DNA of 64,000 bases from Pseudomonas sp. MRSN 12121 (GTDB lineage: Bacteria > Pseudomonadota > Gammaproteobacteria > Pseudomonadales > Pseudomonadaceae): positions 4,673,388 to 4,737,387 of the forward strand of contig NZ_CP010892.1 of the NCBI RefSeq assembly GCF_000931465.1, in the 5' to 3' direction. The position numbers and the translations under genes are program-made. How positions within the stretch are numbered: position 1 is the stretch's first letter; every line of letters starts with the position of its first letter. Of the stretch, positions 24,917 to 33,489 are shown one piece after another. The notes beneath the pieces were generated by a model that was given only the letters and a program-made list of their open reading frames with translations, searched no databases and was not told the DNA's origin.

Positions 24917-25456
24917 ATGCAAAGCCCATCACGCGACGCCACGCTGGCCCAGTGGATTGCCCAGGAACAGGCCATGCGCGCGCGCCTCGCCGGTCCGGGC
25001 AGCCTGTCCCTGGCCGAGGTCAGCGCCCTCACGCCCGCCGAGTTCTTCGCCGGCATCGGCAACGGCGAACTGCCCTCGCCGCCCATCGGCAGCCTGCTGG
25101 ACTTCATCCCCATCGAATGGTCCGAGGGGCACTTCGTGTTCCAGGGCACGCCGGACTCGCGCCACTACAACCCGCTGGGCAGCGTGCATGGCGGTTATGC
25201 CGCGACCCTGCTGGATTCCTGCATGGGCTGCGCGATCCATACCCGGCTGCAAAAGGGTCAGGGCTACACCACCCTGGACCTGCGCATCAGCTATGTCCGC
25301 GCCCTGACCGGCGCCAGCGGGCCGATCCGCGCCGAAGGCAAGATCGTCCACCTCGGCCGCTCCACCGCCCTGGCCGAAGGGCGGATCTACGACGTCGACG
25401 GCCGCCTGTACGCCACCGGTTCCACCACCTGCATGATCCTCGCGCCGCGCGGCTGA
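24917..25456 (+). CDS. PaaI-type hotdog thioesterase
   Basis: 179 aa. The hotdog domain (~60-175) contains the PaaI/YdiI signature HYNPLGSVHGGYAATLLDSC, with the catalytic acid region in ATLLDSCMG, followed by TTLDLRISYVRAL and GRIYDVDGRLYATGSTTCMI. An N-terminal ~45-residue helical extension precedes it. It should hydrolyse acyl- or aryl-CoA thioesters; the substrate is unknown. GAGGAA is well placed before the ATG. It stands alone. Confidence 0.87.
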   Translation: MQSPSRDATLAQWIAQEQAMRARLAGPGSLSLAEVSALTPAEFFAGIGNGELPSPPIGSLLDFIPIEWSEGHFVFQGTPDSRHYNPLGSVHGGYAATLLDSCMGCAIHTRLQKGQGYTTLDLRISYVRALTGASGPIRAEGKIVHLGRSTALAEGRIYDVDGRLYATGSTTCMILAPRG

Positions 25457-25621
25457 AATCCATGTTCGCCGCCGGCCCGGCTCGTTACGACGGACAGCCG
25501 CGTGTCGCCCCTCGGGGGAGCAGGCAGGCGCAGGGTTGCAGGAGGAAGGATAAAGCGCGGGAGCCGAGGGCCGCTCGACCGACCTGCCCCGCCGGCCTTG
25601 CGCCGGCGCGGGCTCGAGGTT

Positions 25622-26101
25622 TCAGCGCAACATGGCGCTGCGCGGCACACCGTCGGGAGTGAGCTGGGCCTCGTTGCAAGAGTCGAAGGACGCTCCCGGC
25701 ACCGGGGCCGGGTGCCGGCGGCCGGTGTCGACCGCGCGCATCAGGCGGCCGAGGGTGTCGTGGTCCGGCAACGCCTGGCTGCTGGTGTAGATCTTGCGTT
25801 GCCGGCCGACGGCAACCGACGGCGCCATCGACCGTTCGCAGTCATAGACCAGGCCATGGCGGATCTGCGGGTTGTCCATGCAGAACGCCAGCATGTCGAG
25901 CCGGGCGTGGCGCCCCAGGGTCGCGTTGATGATCACCAGGTCCATCGGCTCGCTGCCGTATTCCACGACGTTCAGCAGCTCGATGAGCCGGTACATCGGG
26001 GCGATCCGGTAGTAGCCGAGCTGGTTCAACACCCGCTCGATCTTCATTCGATGAAAATGCTGCTCATCGGCGATCAGGATTCGTAACGCTTTATTCGGCA
26101 T
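25622..26101 (-). CDS. Receiver-like protein without phospho-acceptor Asp, copy 1
   Basis: 159 aa. The N-terminal MPNKALRILIADEQHFHRMKI begins like a CheY receiver with an acidic pocket (Ala-Asp-Glu). The strand that should end in the phosphorylated Asp reads MDLVIINATLG, with Asn in that place. It then diverges from receivers (DNPQIRHGLVYDCERS). It is a paralogue of the next upstream gene. No output domain is present. It is probably a phosphorylation-independent or protein-binding pseudo-receiver (inference). The start is the ATG at 26101; in-frame codons further upstream lack similarity to the paralogue. Confidence 0.7.
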   Translation of the reverse strand: MPNKALRILIADEQHFHRMKIERVLNQLGYYRIAPMYRLIELLNVVEYGSEPMDLVIINATLGRHARLDMLAFCMDNPQIRHGLVYDCERSMAPSVAVGRQRKIYTSSQALPDHDTLGRLMRAVDTGRRHPAPVPGASFDSCNEAQLTPDGVPRSAMLR

Positions 26102-26290
26102 TTTTCTCGACCATGAAAAAATCTGATGTGACAGGCTCCAAGCCCCGGTCATGAAGGCTAGGGGAGCGACCCGGCGTTTTCTCTAAGGTTTTCCTGAAAG
26201 TGCCGGTCCAGCGGTGCTGGACAGGCCATTTACGTTTTGCCGACCTGAAGCCAAGGCGTTATCTGTGCCGCCTCGGGATTATTCGTCCGA

Positions 26291-26701
26291 TCACCCATCC
26301 TCCTTCGCAGGGCGAGGAGTGATATGCGCAATGAAGCGCTGGAGGATTTCCGCGGTGGCCCGGCGCACCCAGAGCACCTGCTGCAACGCCGGGGCGCCGA
26401 GCAGCACCGGCAGCGCCTGCTCGGTGCGGCCGCCATAGATCAGCGCATGGCGGATCTGCGGGTTGCCCAGGCAGAACGCCCCGGCATCCACCCCGGCGGC
26501 GAACGCCAGTTCGCCGCTGAGCAGCAACAGGTCGAAGTTGTCGAACGGCTCGCAGGAATAGTGGGTCAGGGTCGCCAGTTCGCGGAACGACGGCACCGCG
26601 GCGACACGGAAATACCCCAGGCCATTGAGCAGCCGCGTGATACCCGCGCACTGCTTGGCGGACGCGTCGGCGATCAGGATTCTCAAACGCTTGTCGAGCA
26701 T
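26291..26701 (-). CDS. Receiver-like protein without phospho-acceptor Asp, copy 2
   Basis: 136 aa, paralogue of the neighbouring 25622 gene. Shared pieces are LRILIAD, RLLNGLGYFRVA (LNQLGYYRIA in the other) and GNPQIRHALIYGGRTE. The phospho-acceptor position reads DLLLLSGEL, with Ser instead of Asp. There is no DNA-binding domain. The two genes lie in tandem, 189 bp apart. No histidine kinase is nearby. The function is unknown. Confidence 0.68.
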   Translation of the reverse strand: MLDKRLRILIADASAKQCAGITRLLNGLGYFRVAAVPSFRELATLTHYSCEPFDNFDLLLLSGELAFAAGVDAGAFCLGNPQIRHALIYGGRTEQALPVLLGAPALQQVLWVRRATAEILQRFIAHITPRPAKEDG

Positions 26702-26883
26702 GGGCGCGGCAACTATCGGCAGGACACCAGAGGGATAAAAAGACTATCCGATGGGCCTGGCCCGACTCTTTAGGAAAATTCCCAAAGAACGGCCGTAAAC
26801 AGGAATTTCTTTCTTGGAAACGGCTTACCTGACAGATCGGACACCACGGCCAGGCGCACCGCGCGGGGCGCGGCGCCGCAGGC

Positions 26884-27600
26884 TCACTCCGTGGTGCTGG
26901 GGCTCCAGAACGCCTGCTCCACCAGGGCCGAGGTGGACAGGCGCGCCACCAGCGCATCGAGCTCGTCGCCGTCCACCGAGGTGGTGGCCAGGGTGGCCTC
27001 GATCTCCACGTCGTCGTTGCCGAAGGCGTGCACATCGATATCGCTGGCCGGGTAGTTGCTGCGCTCCAGTTCCGCCTCGAGCAGGGCGAACACGGCTTTC
27101 TGCTTGGAGCGATGGGCGATGACGTAGACGATGTTGGTGACCTCGGCGGAAATCACATCCAGCGGCTGGCGGTTGATGTTGTTGACGATCGGCCGCAGCA
27201 GGGTGTTGGCCGCCAGCACGAACAGCGTGCCGAGGAAGGCTTCGAGGATCAGGTCGGCGCCGGCGCAGGCGCCCACCGCCGCCGAGGCCCAGAGGGTGGC
27301 GGCGGTGTTCAGGCCACGGACGTTGCCCTCCTCGCGCATGATCACCCCGGCGCCGAGAAAGCCGATGCCGGACACCACATAGGCCACCACCCGCACCGCA
27401 CCTTCGGCGCCGCCGAGACGGTTGGCCATGTCGACGAAGATCGCCGCGCCCACCGCCACCAGCACGTTGGTGCGCAAGCCCGCGGTGCGTTGCCGGTACT
27501 GCCGCTCGAAGCCGATCAGGCCGCCGAGGATAAAGGCCGCGCTGAGGCTGACCAGGGTGTCGACCAGGGAGGCCAGGTTGATGTTGTGCAGGGCTTGCAT
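26884..27600 (-). CDS. mgtC: MgtC/SapB family protein
   Basis: 238 aa. The N-terminal membrane domain has four to five helices with the family signature LGGLIGFERQYRQRTAGLRTN, and GFLGAGVIMREEGNVRGLNTAATLW. The C-terminal cytoplasmic ACT-like domain spans ~150-238. MgtC proteins help growth at low magnesium and inside host cells by restraining the F-ATPase and affecting membrane potential. It lies downstream of mgtA on the same strand, with a 265-bp gap that contains a REP pair, so separate or attenuated expression is likely. Confidence 0.93.
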   Translation of the reverse strand: MQALHNINLASLVDTLVSLSAAFILGGLIGFERQYRQRTAGLRTNVLVAVGAAIFVDMANRLGGAEGAVRVVAYVVSGIGFLGAGVIMREEGNVRGLNTAATLWASAAVGACAGADLILEAFLGTLFVLAANTLLRPIVNNINRQPLDVISAEVTNIVYVIAHRSKQKAVFALLEAELERSNYPASDIDVHAFGNDDVEIEATLATTSVDGDELDALVARLSTSALVEQAFWSPSTTE

Positions 27601-27654
27601 CGGGTCTGTCCTTGGAATTGAGGGGGGGTCGAGCAGCGGACCGCTGGGCGGTCC

Positions 27655-27777
27655 ATCGCGCGCAAGCTGCGCTCCTACAGGATAGAGGGGCCAGGATAGT
27701 GGGGCGACCGCGATCTTGCCCCACGCCTGTTACAGCCCGGTGGCTGGCCTCCTGTAGGAGCGCAGCTTGCGCGCGAT
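27655..27777. repeat. REP-type inverted pair (family A) between mgtA and mgtC
   Basis: Facing family A units at 27655-27678 and 27754-27777 with a 75-bp spacer. The pair can fold into a large hairpin within the mgtA-mgtC transcript and could stabilise the upstream message or reduce downstream expression. Confidence 0.82.
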
Positions 27778-27865
27778 GGGGCCAGCCGGTGCAACGACCA
27801 TCTTGCGCCGGCGTGCATGACGAGGAGATGGCGATTGTCGGCTGGCTCAAGGAATCAGGGCCGCT

Positions 27866-30631
27866 TCATTGCCAGCCGAACCGCCGGATATAGAAGCCCT
27901 TCACCGCCTGGGTCAGCGCCATGTAGGCCAGCAGGATCGCCGGCAGGAACACGAAGTACAGCGACGGCAACGCCTGCAGCTTGAAGTAGTGCGCCAGCGG
28001 GCCCATGGGCAGGAAGATGCCGATGGCCATGATCAGCCCGGTCATCACCAGCAGCGGCGTGGCCGCGCGGCTTTGCAGGAACGGGATCTTCGGCGTGCGG
28101 ATCATGTGCACGATCAGGGTCTGGGTCAGCAGCCCGACCACGAACCAGCCGGACTGGAACAGGGTCTGGTGGTCCGGGGTATTGGCGTCGAACACGTACC
28201 ACATCAGGGCGAAGGTGCCGATGTCGAAGATCGAGCTGATCGGCCCGAAGAACAGCATGAAGCGCCCGACGTCCGCCGGCTGCCAGCGCTGCGGCCGGGC
28301 CAGCATTTCTTCGTCGACGTTGTCGAACGGGATGGCGATCTGCGAAATGTCGTACAGCAGGTTCTGCACCAGCAGGTGCATCGGCAGCATCGGCAGGAAT
28401 GGAATGAAAGCGCTGGCCACCAGCACCGAGAACACGTTGCCGAAGTTGGAGCTGGCGGTCATTTTGATGTACTTGAGCATGTTGGCGAAGGTCCGCCGCC
28501 CTTCCAGCACGCCCTCCTCCAGCACCATCAGGCTCTTTTCCAGGAGGATGATGTCCGCCGCCTCCTTGGCGATGTCCACCGCGCTGTCCACCGAGATGCC
28601 GATATCCGCAGTGCGCAACGCCGGGGCGTCGTTGATGCCGTCGCCCATGAAGCCCACCACATGGCCGTTGCCCTTGAGCAAGCGGACGATGCGTTCCTTG
28701 TGGCTGGGGGTCAGCCGGGCGAAAACGTTGGTGCTCTCCACCGCCTGCGCCAGCTGTTCGTCGCTCATGCGCTCGATGTCGTTGCCCAGCAGCAGGCCCT
28801 GCTGGTCGAGACCGACTTCGCGGCAGATCTTCGCGGTCACCAGCTCGTTGTCGCCGGTCAGCACCTTCACCGCCACGCCGTGGGCGGCCAGGGCCTTGAG
28901 GGCCGGCGCGGTGCTTTCCTTGGGCGGGTCGAGGAAGGCCACGTAGCCGATCAGGGTCAGCTCGCGCTCGTCCGCCAGGCTGTAGCTGTCGCCGCCCTGC
29001 GCCATCGCCCGGGCGGCCACGGCCACCACCCGCAGGCCTTCGCCGTTGAACGCCGCAGTGACCTCGCGGATGCGCGCCAGCAACGCCTCGCTCAGCGCTT
29101 CCTCGGCGTCGCCATGGCGCACCCGGGTGCACACCGCCAGCACCTCCTCCACCGCGCCCTTGCAGATCAGCAAATGCGGCCGCTGTTGTTCGGCCACCAC
29201 CACCGACATGCGCCGCCGGGTGAAGTCGAAGGGGATCTCGTCGACCTTCTGGAACGCGGTGCCGACCCGCAGTTCGCGGTGCACTTCGACGTGTTCGAGC
29301 ACCGCCACGTCGAGCAGGTTTTTCAGCCCGGTCTGGTAGTAGCTGTTCAGGTAGGCCATCTCCAGCACGTCGTCGGACTCCTCCCCCCAGACATCCACAT
29401 GCCGGGCGAGGAAGATCTTGTCCTGGGTCAGGGTGCCGGTCTTGTCGGTGCACAGCACGTCCATGGCGCCGAAGTTCTGGATCGCGTCCAGGCGCTTGAC
29501 GATGACCTTCTTGCGCGACAGGAACACCGCGCCCTTGGCCAGGGTCGAGGTGACGATCATCGGCAGCATTTCCGGGGTCAGGCCCACAGCGATGGACAAC
29601 GCGAACAGCAGCGCCTCCATCCAGTCGCCCTTGGTGAAGCCGTTGATGAACAGCACCAGCGGCGCCATCACAAACATGAAGCGGATCAGCAGCCAGCTGA
29701 CCTTGTTCACCCCGTTCTGGAACGAGGTCGGCGCGCGGTCGGTGGCGCCGACCCGCTGCGCCAGGGCGCCGAAATAGGTGGCGTTGCCGGTGGTCAGGAC
29801 CAGCGCCGTGGCCGCGCCGGACACCACGTTGGTGCCCATGAACAGGATGTTGTCCAGCTCCAGCGGGTTGAGGGTCGCGGCGTCCTGTTGGCGCGGGAAT
29901 TTCTCCACCGGCATCGATTCGCCGGTCATCGCCGCCTGGCTGACGAACAGGTCCTTGGCGCTGAGCACCCGGCAGTCGGCGGGGATCATGTCGCCGGCCG
30001 AGAGCTGGATCAGGTCGCCCGGCACCAGTTGCCGGATCGGCAGTTCCACGCGGGGCAAGCCCTGGCTCGCCACCGTCTCGCCGTGCAGCCGGGCAAACAT
30101 CGACGGCGCGCTGCCGGCGACGTCGCGCCGCAGCACGGTGGCGGTGTTGCTGACCATCGCCTTGAGGGCGTCGGCGGCCTTGTTCGACTTGGCCTCCTGC
30201 CAGAAGCGCAGCAGGGTCGAGAGCACCACCATGGACAGGATCACCGTGGCCGCCTTCAGGTCTTCGGTCAGCCAGGAGATCAGCGCCAGCAGGCTCAGCA
30301 GCAGGTTGAAGGGGTTCCGGTAGCAGTGCCACAGGTGCGCCCACCATGGCAGCGGTTGCTCGTGCTCGACCTCGTTGAGGCCGTGCCGCTCGCGCAGCAC
30401 GTGGGCCTCGGCCTCGCTCAGGCCGTCGCTGTGGCTGCCGAGGCGTTCCAGCAGGCCCGCGGTGTCGCTGTTGGCCGCGGCCACCAGGGTCTGCGCCAGG
30501 CTCGGCGGCACATCGCGGCTGACACTGGCGTCGCTGAAGCTTTCCAGCAGGGCCAGGCGACGAAAGTGCCGGGCGAAGTGCCGGGTCCGCAGGAAGCCGG
30601 CAAAAAACTCTTTGAGCAGGGTGAGGTTCAT
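27866..30631 (-). CDS. mgtA: Magnesium-translocating P-type ATPase
   Basis: 921 aa, P3B-type ATPase that imports Mg2+ across the inner membrane. Seen are the phosphorylation motif DKTGTLT (Asp about residue 394), the TGES motif (MTGESMPVEKF), and the hinge GDGINDAPAL (~664). About ten membrane segments include the C-terminal group (VFSVLVASAFIPFLPMLP and following). The N-terminal SLAQTL...HGLNEVEHEQPLPWWAHLW is typical of MgtA/MgtB. GGGGA precedes the ATG at 30631. It is upstream of mgtC and has a long leader region, so control by Mg2+ level through the leader or PhoPQ is likely (inference). Confidence 0.95.
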   Translation of the reverse strand: MNLTLLKEFFAGFLRTRHFARHFRRLALLESFSDASVSRDVPPSLAQTLVAAANSDTAGLLERLGSHSDGLSEAEAHVLRERHGLNEVEHEQPLPWWAHLWHCYRNPFNLLLSLLALISWLTEDLKAATVILSMVVLSTLLRFWQEAKSNKAADALKAMVSNTATVLRRDVAGSAPSMFARLHGETVASQGLPRVELPIRQLVPGDLIQLSAGDMIPADCRVLSAKDLFVSQAAMTGESMPVEKFPRQQDAATLNPLELDNILFMGTNVVSGAATALVLTTGNATYFGALAQRVGATDRAPTSFQNGVNKVSWLLIRFMFVMAPLVLFINGFTKGDWMEALLFALSIAVGLTPEMLPMIVTSTLAKGAVFLSRKKVIVKRLDAIQNFGAMDVLCTDKTGTLTQDKIFLARHVDVWGEESDDVLEMAYLNSYYQTGLKNLLDVAVLEHVEVHRELRVGTAFQKVDEIPFDFTRRRMSVVVAEQQRPHLLICKGAVEEVLAVCTRVRHGDAEEALSEALLARIREVTAAFNGEGLRVVAVAARAMAQGGDSYSLADERELTLIGYVAFLDPPKESTAPALKALAAHGVAVKVLTGDNELVTAKICREVGLDQQGLLLGNDIERMSDEQLAQAVESTNVFARLTPSHKERIVRLLKGNGHVVGFMGDGINDAPALRTADIGISVDSAVDIAKEAADIILLEKSLMVLEEGVLEGRRTFANMLKYIKMTASSNFGNVFSVLVASAFIPFLPMLPMHLLVQNLLYDISQIAIPFDNVDEEMLARPQRWQPADVGRFMLFFGPISSIFDIGTFALMWYVFDANTPDHQTLFQSGWFVVGLLTQTLIVHMIRTPKIPFLQSRAATPLLVMTGLIMAIGIFLPMGPLAHYFKLQALPSLYFVFLPAILLAYMALTQAVKGFYIRRFGWQ

Positions 30632-31102
30632 CGATGTCCCCTAAACGGTCGGCGCCGCGGGACGCGCAACAGGCTCGGGTTCGCCGGCCGCGCAGGCGCG
30701 ACCGTAGCGGCGATGCGGCGCTCGGCCGGGCATCGCCCACTGGTGCAGTGTCGACGGGAAGGCATCGGGATGCGGGCCGCAAAGGCCGCGATCGGGAAGC
30801 CGCCGCTCGCTGTTACGGCAAGACAACGGCGCAAAAAGCGGGGGCGTTATCTGGCCGGGAAGGGGCCGGTCAGGACAACCGGCCGACTACTGTCACTCGA
30901 ACACGTACCCACTGTGGGTCTCCGCTTGATGGAAAACGCGCGCAGCTTACGCCGCGGTTTTGGCAGAGTAAATCGACGCCGGGACGTCGGCCGGGGAATC
31001 GAAAAGTTCTTCAGCGAAGGTTCAGAAACGAGTGGCAGCGAAGGCGGGATGGGGGATTTGCGGGGGCATCAGGAGAGCAGAAACGGGACGGCTGCGCCGT
31101 CC
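30632..31102 (-). promoter_or_regulatory. Long untranslated leader/promoter region of mgtA
   Basis: About 470 bp without a convincing gene. It contains an exact 6-bp dyad ACCCAC-T-GTGGGT (30905-30917) and a 7-bp stem GGCCGGT/ACCGGCC (30865-30885), both upstream of mgtA on the minus strand. A 61-codon frame (30826 to 30641, possible TTG start) rich in Arg and Pro ends 10 bp before the mgtA ATG. It could be a leader peptide but has no clear ribosome site. No M-box riboswitch sequence was recognised. Confidence 0.4.
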
Positions 31103-31164
31103 ATCGCGGGCAAGTCGGATCGCCGCCCGCTCGCTCCTACGTAGGAGCGAGGCTTGCCCGCGAT
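31103..31164. repeat. REP palindrome (family A), head to head
   Basis: A full unit 31141-31164 and an interrupted inverted unit 31103-31140 abut at CTAC/GTAG. This forms a palindrome between the pvdA 3' end and the mgtA promoter region, perhaps acting as the pvdA terminator. Confidence 0.8.
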
Positions 31165-31207
31165 GGGGCCCGAACGTCCCACACAGGAACCCCGGGCCCG
31201 ACGCCAA

Positions 31208-32542
31208 TCAGCTGGCGGTGGCCAGCAACAGGTCGCGCACCGACCGGCTGTGGCGGCCCTTGTCATGCTCGTACAGCGAGGCGGCGATTTCCTCGGCGCG
31301 GATCGGCAGCACCGACAGCAGCGTGTCGCTCAGGCCGTGGCTGGCCTGGCTGAAGCCCTGGGTGTAGATGCCGGCCTTGCAGCGCTCGTCGGTGATGACC
31401 CGGTAGTTGCGGTCCACTTCGAAGTCGCCCAGGTAGGCCTCCAGCGGCGCCAGCAGCGCGCGGTGGGTCTGGCGCTCGTAGCCGGTGGCGAGGATCACCG
31501 CATCGTAGTGGCGGGTGCTCGGTTCGCCGGTGGAGGTATTGCGCAGCACCAGCTCGATGCCCTGCGCGGTGGCGCTGGCCTTTTCCACGGTGGTCAGGGT
31601 ACGGAAGGCATGGCGCGCGACGCCCGAGACTTTCTGCCGGTAGAGAATGCCGTAGATGCGTTCGATCAGCTCGACGTCCACCACCGAATAATTGGTGTTC
31701 TGGTATTCGTGGACCAGGCGCTCGCGCTCGCCGTGCGGCTGCTGGAACACCAGGTCGGTGAAGGCCGGCGAGAACACTTCGTTGACGAACGGGCTGTCGT
31801 CCGCCGGCTTCAGCGCCGACCCGCGGACCAGCATGTCCACCTGCACCGACGGGAAGCTGTCGTTGAGGTCGATGAACGCCTCGGCCGCGCTCTGCCCGCC
31901 GCCGATGATCGCCACCTTCATCGGCTGGCCACTGATGCATGGCTGGCTGGCCATGCGCTCCAGGTAATGGGCGTGGTGGAATACCCGGCCATCGTCCTTG
32001 AGCGCCTTGAAGGTGTCCGGGATCAGCGGCGTGCCGCCGGCACTGACCACCACCGAACGGCTGGTGCGCACGAACTCCTGGCCCTGGCTGTCACGGGAAA
32101 TCACCCGCAGCGCCTCGACCTGCTGGTTGTGCAGCACCGGCTCGATGCCCAGCACTTCTTCGCCGTAGCGGCTCTGCTCCTGGAAGTGCCCGGCGACCCA
32201 GCGCAGGTAGTCGTTGAACTCCATGCGGCACGGATAGAAGGTGCCCAGGTTGATGAAGTCCACCAGGCGCCCGTGTGCCTTGAGGTAGTTGACGAAGGAG
32301 TACGGGCTGGTCGGGTTGCGCAGGGTCACCAGGTCCTTGAGGAAGGAAATCTGCAGATCGCTCTGGGCCACCAGCGTGTTGCCGTGCCAGCGGTAGTCGG
32401 CCTGCTTGTCGAGAAACAGCGCGTCCAGCGGCCCGTGGGTCTGCCCGCGCTCTTCCAGCGCGATAGCCAGCGCCAGGTTCGAGGGGCCGAAACCGATACC
32501 GATCAGGTCGTGAACGAGGGTCGATGCAATTGCCTGTGTCAT
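31208..32542 (-). CDS. pvdA: L-ornithine N5-monooxygenase PvdA
   Basis: FAD- and NADPH-dependent hydroxylase that makes N5-hydroxyornithine for pyoverdine. 444 aa. The FAD motif GIGFGPSNLALAIALEE is at ~15-31, the NADPH motif VAIIGGGQSAAEAF at ~210-223, and the ATGYERQT segment near residue 350. Length and sequence match the P. aeruginosa enzyme family. A perfect PvdS box lies upstream at 32639-32662, so transcription is iron-starvation dependent. It is the outermost gene of the pyoverdine island; fpvI precedes it. Confidence 0.97.
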   Translation of the reverse strand: MTQAIASTLVHDLIGIGFGPSNLALAIALEERGQTHGPLDALFLDKQADYRWHGNTLVAQSDLQISFLKDLVTLRNPTSPYSFVNYLKAHGRLVDFINLGTFYPCRMEFNDYLRWVAGHFQEQSRYGEEVLGIEPVLHNQQVEALRVISRDSQGQEFVRTSRSVVVSAGGTPLIPDTFKALKDDGRVFHHAHYLERMASQPCISGQPMKVAIIGGGQSAAEAFIDLNDSFPSVQVDMLVRGSALKPADDSPFVNEVFSPAFTDLVFQQPHGERERLVHEYQNTNYSVVDVELIERIYGILYRQKVSGVARHAFRTLTTVEKASATAQGIELVLRNTSTGEPSTRHYDAVILATGYERQTHRALLAPLEAYLGDFEVDRNYRVITDERCKAGIYTQGFSQASHGLSDTLLSVLPIRAEEIAASLYEHDKGRHSRSVRDLLLATAS

Positions 32543-32638
32543 TTCCAGTGTCCTCTGGATAAATCCCTCAACGCGGGGAGAACTCGACGGTGACCTGATC
32601 GGCCCATGGCAAGGCAGCAGGTCGTCTGTTGAGTAGGA

Positions 32639-32662
32639 ACGAGGACAGTGAAAAAAAATTTA
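32639..32662 (-). promoter_or_regulatory. PvdS-dependent promoter of pvdA
   Basis: Minus strand TAAAT-N16-CGT, matching exactly the iron-starvation box known from P. aeruginosa. It lies about 100 bp upstream of the pvdA start and just upstream of the fpvI stop. Confidence 0.92.
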
Positions 32663-32673
32663 ACCAAGAAGGA

Positions 32674-33156
32674 TCAATGGGCGTCCCACTGCCGGACCCG
32701 CACCCGGCAGTGCTTCATCGCGTTGACGATGTGCTTTTCCACCAGGCTGCGGGAGATCCCCAGGCGCTCGGCGATCTCCGGGTGGGACAGGCCCTCGAGC
32801 TTGCGCAGCAGGAAGCTTTCGCGGCACAGCGCGGGCAGTTCGGCCAGGGCGCGCTGCAACATGTCCAGGCGCTGGCCGTGGTCGATGCTGGTTTGCGGCG
32901 ACGGGCTGAAAAAGCGCTCTTCGTTGTCCAGCACGTCCAGGGGCTCTACCTGGCGCAGGGCGTTGCGCCGGTGGCCGTCGATCACCAGGTTCAGCGCGGT
33001 GCGATAGAGGAAGGCCCGCGGCTGCTCGATCGGCGTGTCGCTGGAACGCTCCAGCACCCGCACGTAAGCGTCATGCACCACATCTTCGGCCACCTGCAGG
33101 TTGCCCAGCTTGGCGTTGAGGAAACACACCAGCTCGCGATAGTAGTTTTCCAACAT
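32674..33156 (-). CDS. fpvI: ECF sigma factor FpvI (iron starvation group)
   Basis: 160 aa FecI-like ECF sigma factor. Region 2 reads MLENYYRELVCFLNAKLGNLQVAEDVVHDAYVRVLE...PRAFLYRTALNLVIDGHRR (split by a short linker). Region 4 reads LPALCRESFLLRKLEGLSHPEIAERLGISRSLVEKHIVNAM. It is placed next to pvdA as in P. aeruginosa, where FpvI transcribes fpvA when the receptor binds ferripyoverdine. I start at 33156, which gives the length of known FpvI; the in-frame ATG at 33270 overlaps a Fur-like site and is rejected. No PvdS box precedes it. Its usual anti-sigma partner FpvR is not next to it. Confidence 0.88.
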   Translation of the reverse strand: MLENYYRELVCFLNAKLGNLQVAEDVVHDAYVRVLERSSDTPIEQPRAFLYRTALNLVIDGHRRNALRQVEPLDVLDNEERFFSPSPQTSIDHGQRLDMLQRALAELPALCRESFLLRKLEGLSHPEIAERLGISRSLVEKHIVNAMKHCRVRVRQWDAH

Positions 33157-33254
33157 GACTCCCGACCGCGACCTGCGGCTTTTGTCCTTGAGCGCTACCG
33201 GCGCCCCGCCCTTGGGCAGGCGACTCGATGATGGCAGTTTAGAAGTGGCGTAAT

Positions 33255-33269
33255 TTATAGTAATTCTCA
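33255..33269 (-). promoter_or_regulatory. Fur-like site upstream of fpvI
   Basis: Minus strand TGAGAAT-T-ACTATAA, close to the 7-1-7 Fur consensus TGATAAT-N-ATTATCA (11 of 14 by eye). It sits 100 bp before the fpvI start and shares the 10-mer ATGAGAATTA with the region upstream of fpvA. Direct iron repression is inferred. Confidence 0.6.
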
Positions 33270-33359
33270 TATAGATTTAAAGTACCGCGTCGATTCGCCC
33301 GCCTTCTTTTTGTCGTCTATACCTTCGATCCGGCACCTGTAACGCCATGTGTCCCGGCT

Positions 33360-33383
33360 TAAATTCCCCCCGGCCTCCCTCGT
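33360..33383 (+). promoter_or_regulatory. PvdS-dependent promoter of pvdR-pvdT-opmQ
   Basis: TAAAT-N16-CGT in the 333-bp gap between fpvI and pvdR, about 105 bp upstream of the pvdR start. It is an exact match to the iron-starvation box. Confidence 0.88.
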
Positions 33384-33489
33384 TTACCTGACAGCTCCCC
33401 GTAGCTGCCGCCCTGGCGACAGCCTCCCACCCGCCCATCCCCCGGGCCGGGACGGACCACGGGCCGACTTCCTCTGGCCGGAACCCTGC

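Noticed and set aside
30632..31102. M-box (magnesium riboswitch) before mgtA
   Set aside because: I could not find the conserved M-box core; only simple dyads are present.
27869..31144. A 1,091-codon plus-strand open frame opposite mgtA
   Set aside because: Low-complexity Gln/His/Arg/Ala translation with no motif; the complementary frame is a complete P-type ATPase.
31103..31164. tRNA-like or terminator fold
   Set aside because: The palindrome is explained by head-to-head REP units; it lacks a T-run and tRNA landmarks.
33157..33270. Longer N-terminus of fpvI from the ATG at 33270
   Set aside because: It overlaps the Fur-like site and adds 38 residues absent from known FpvI; the 160-aa form fits better.
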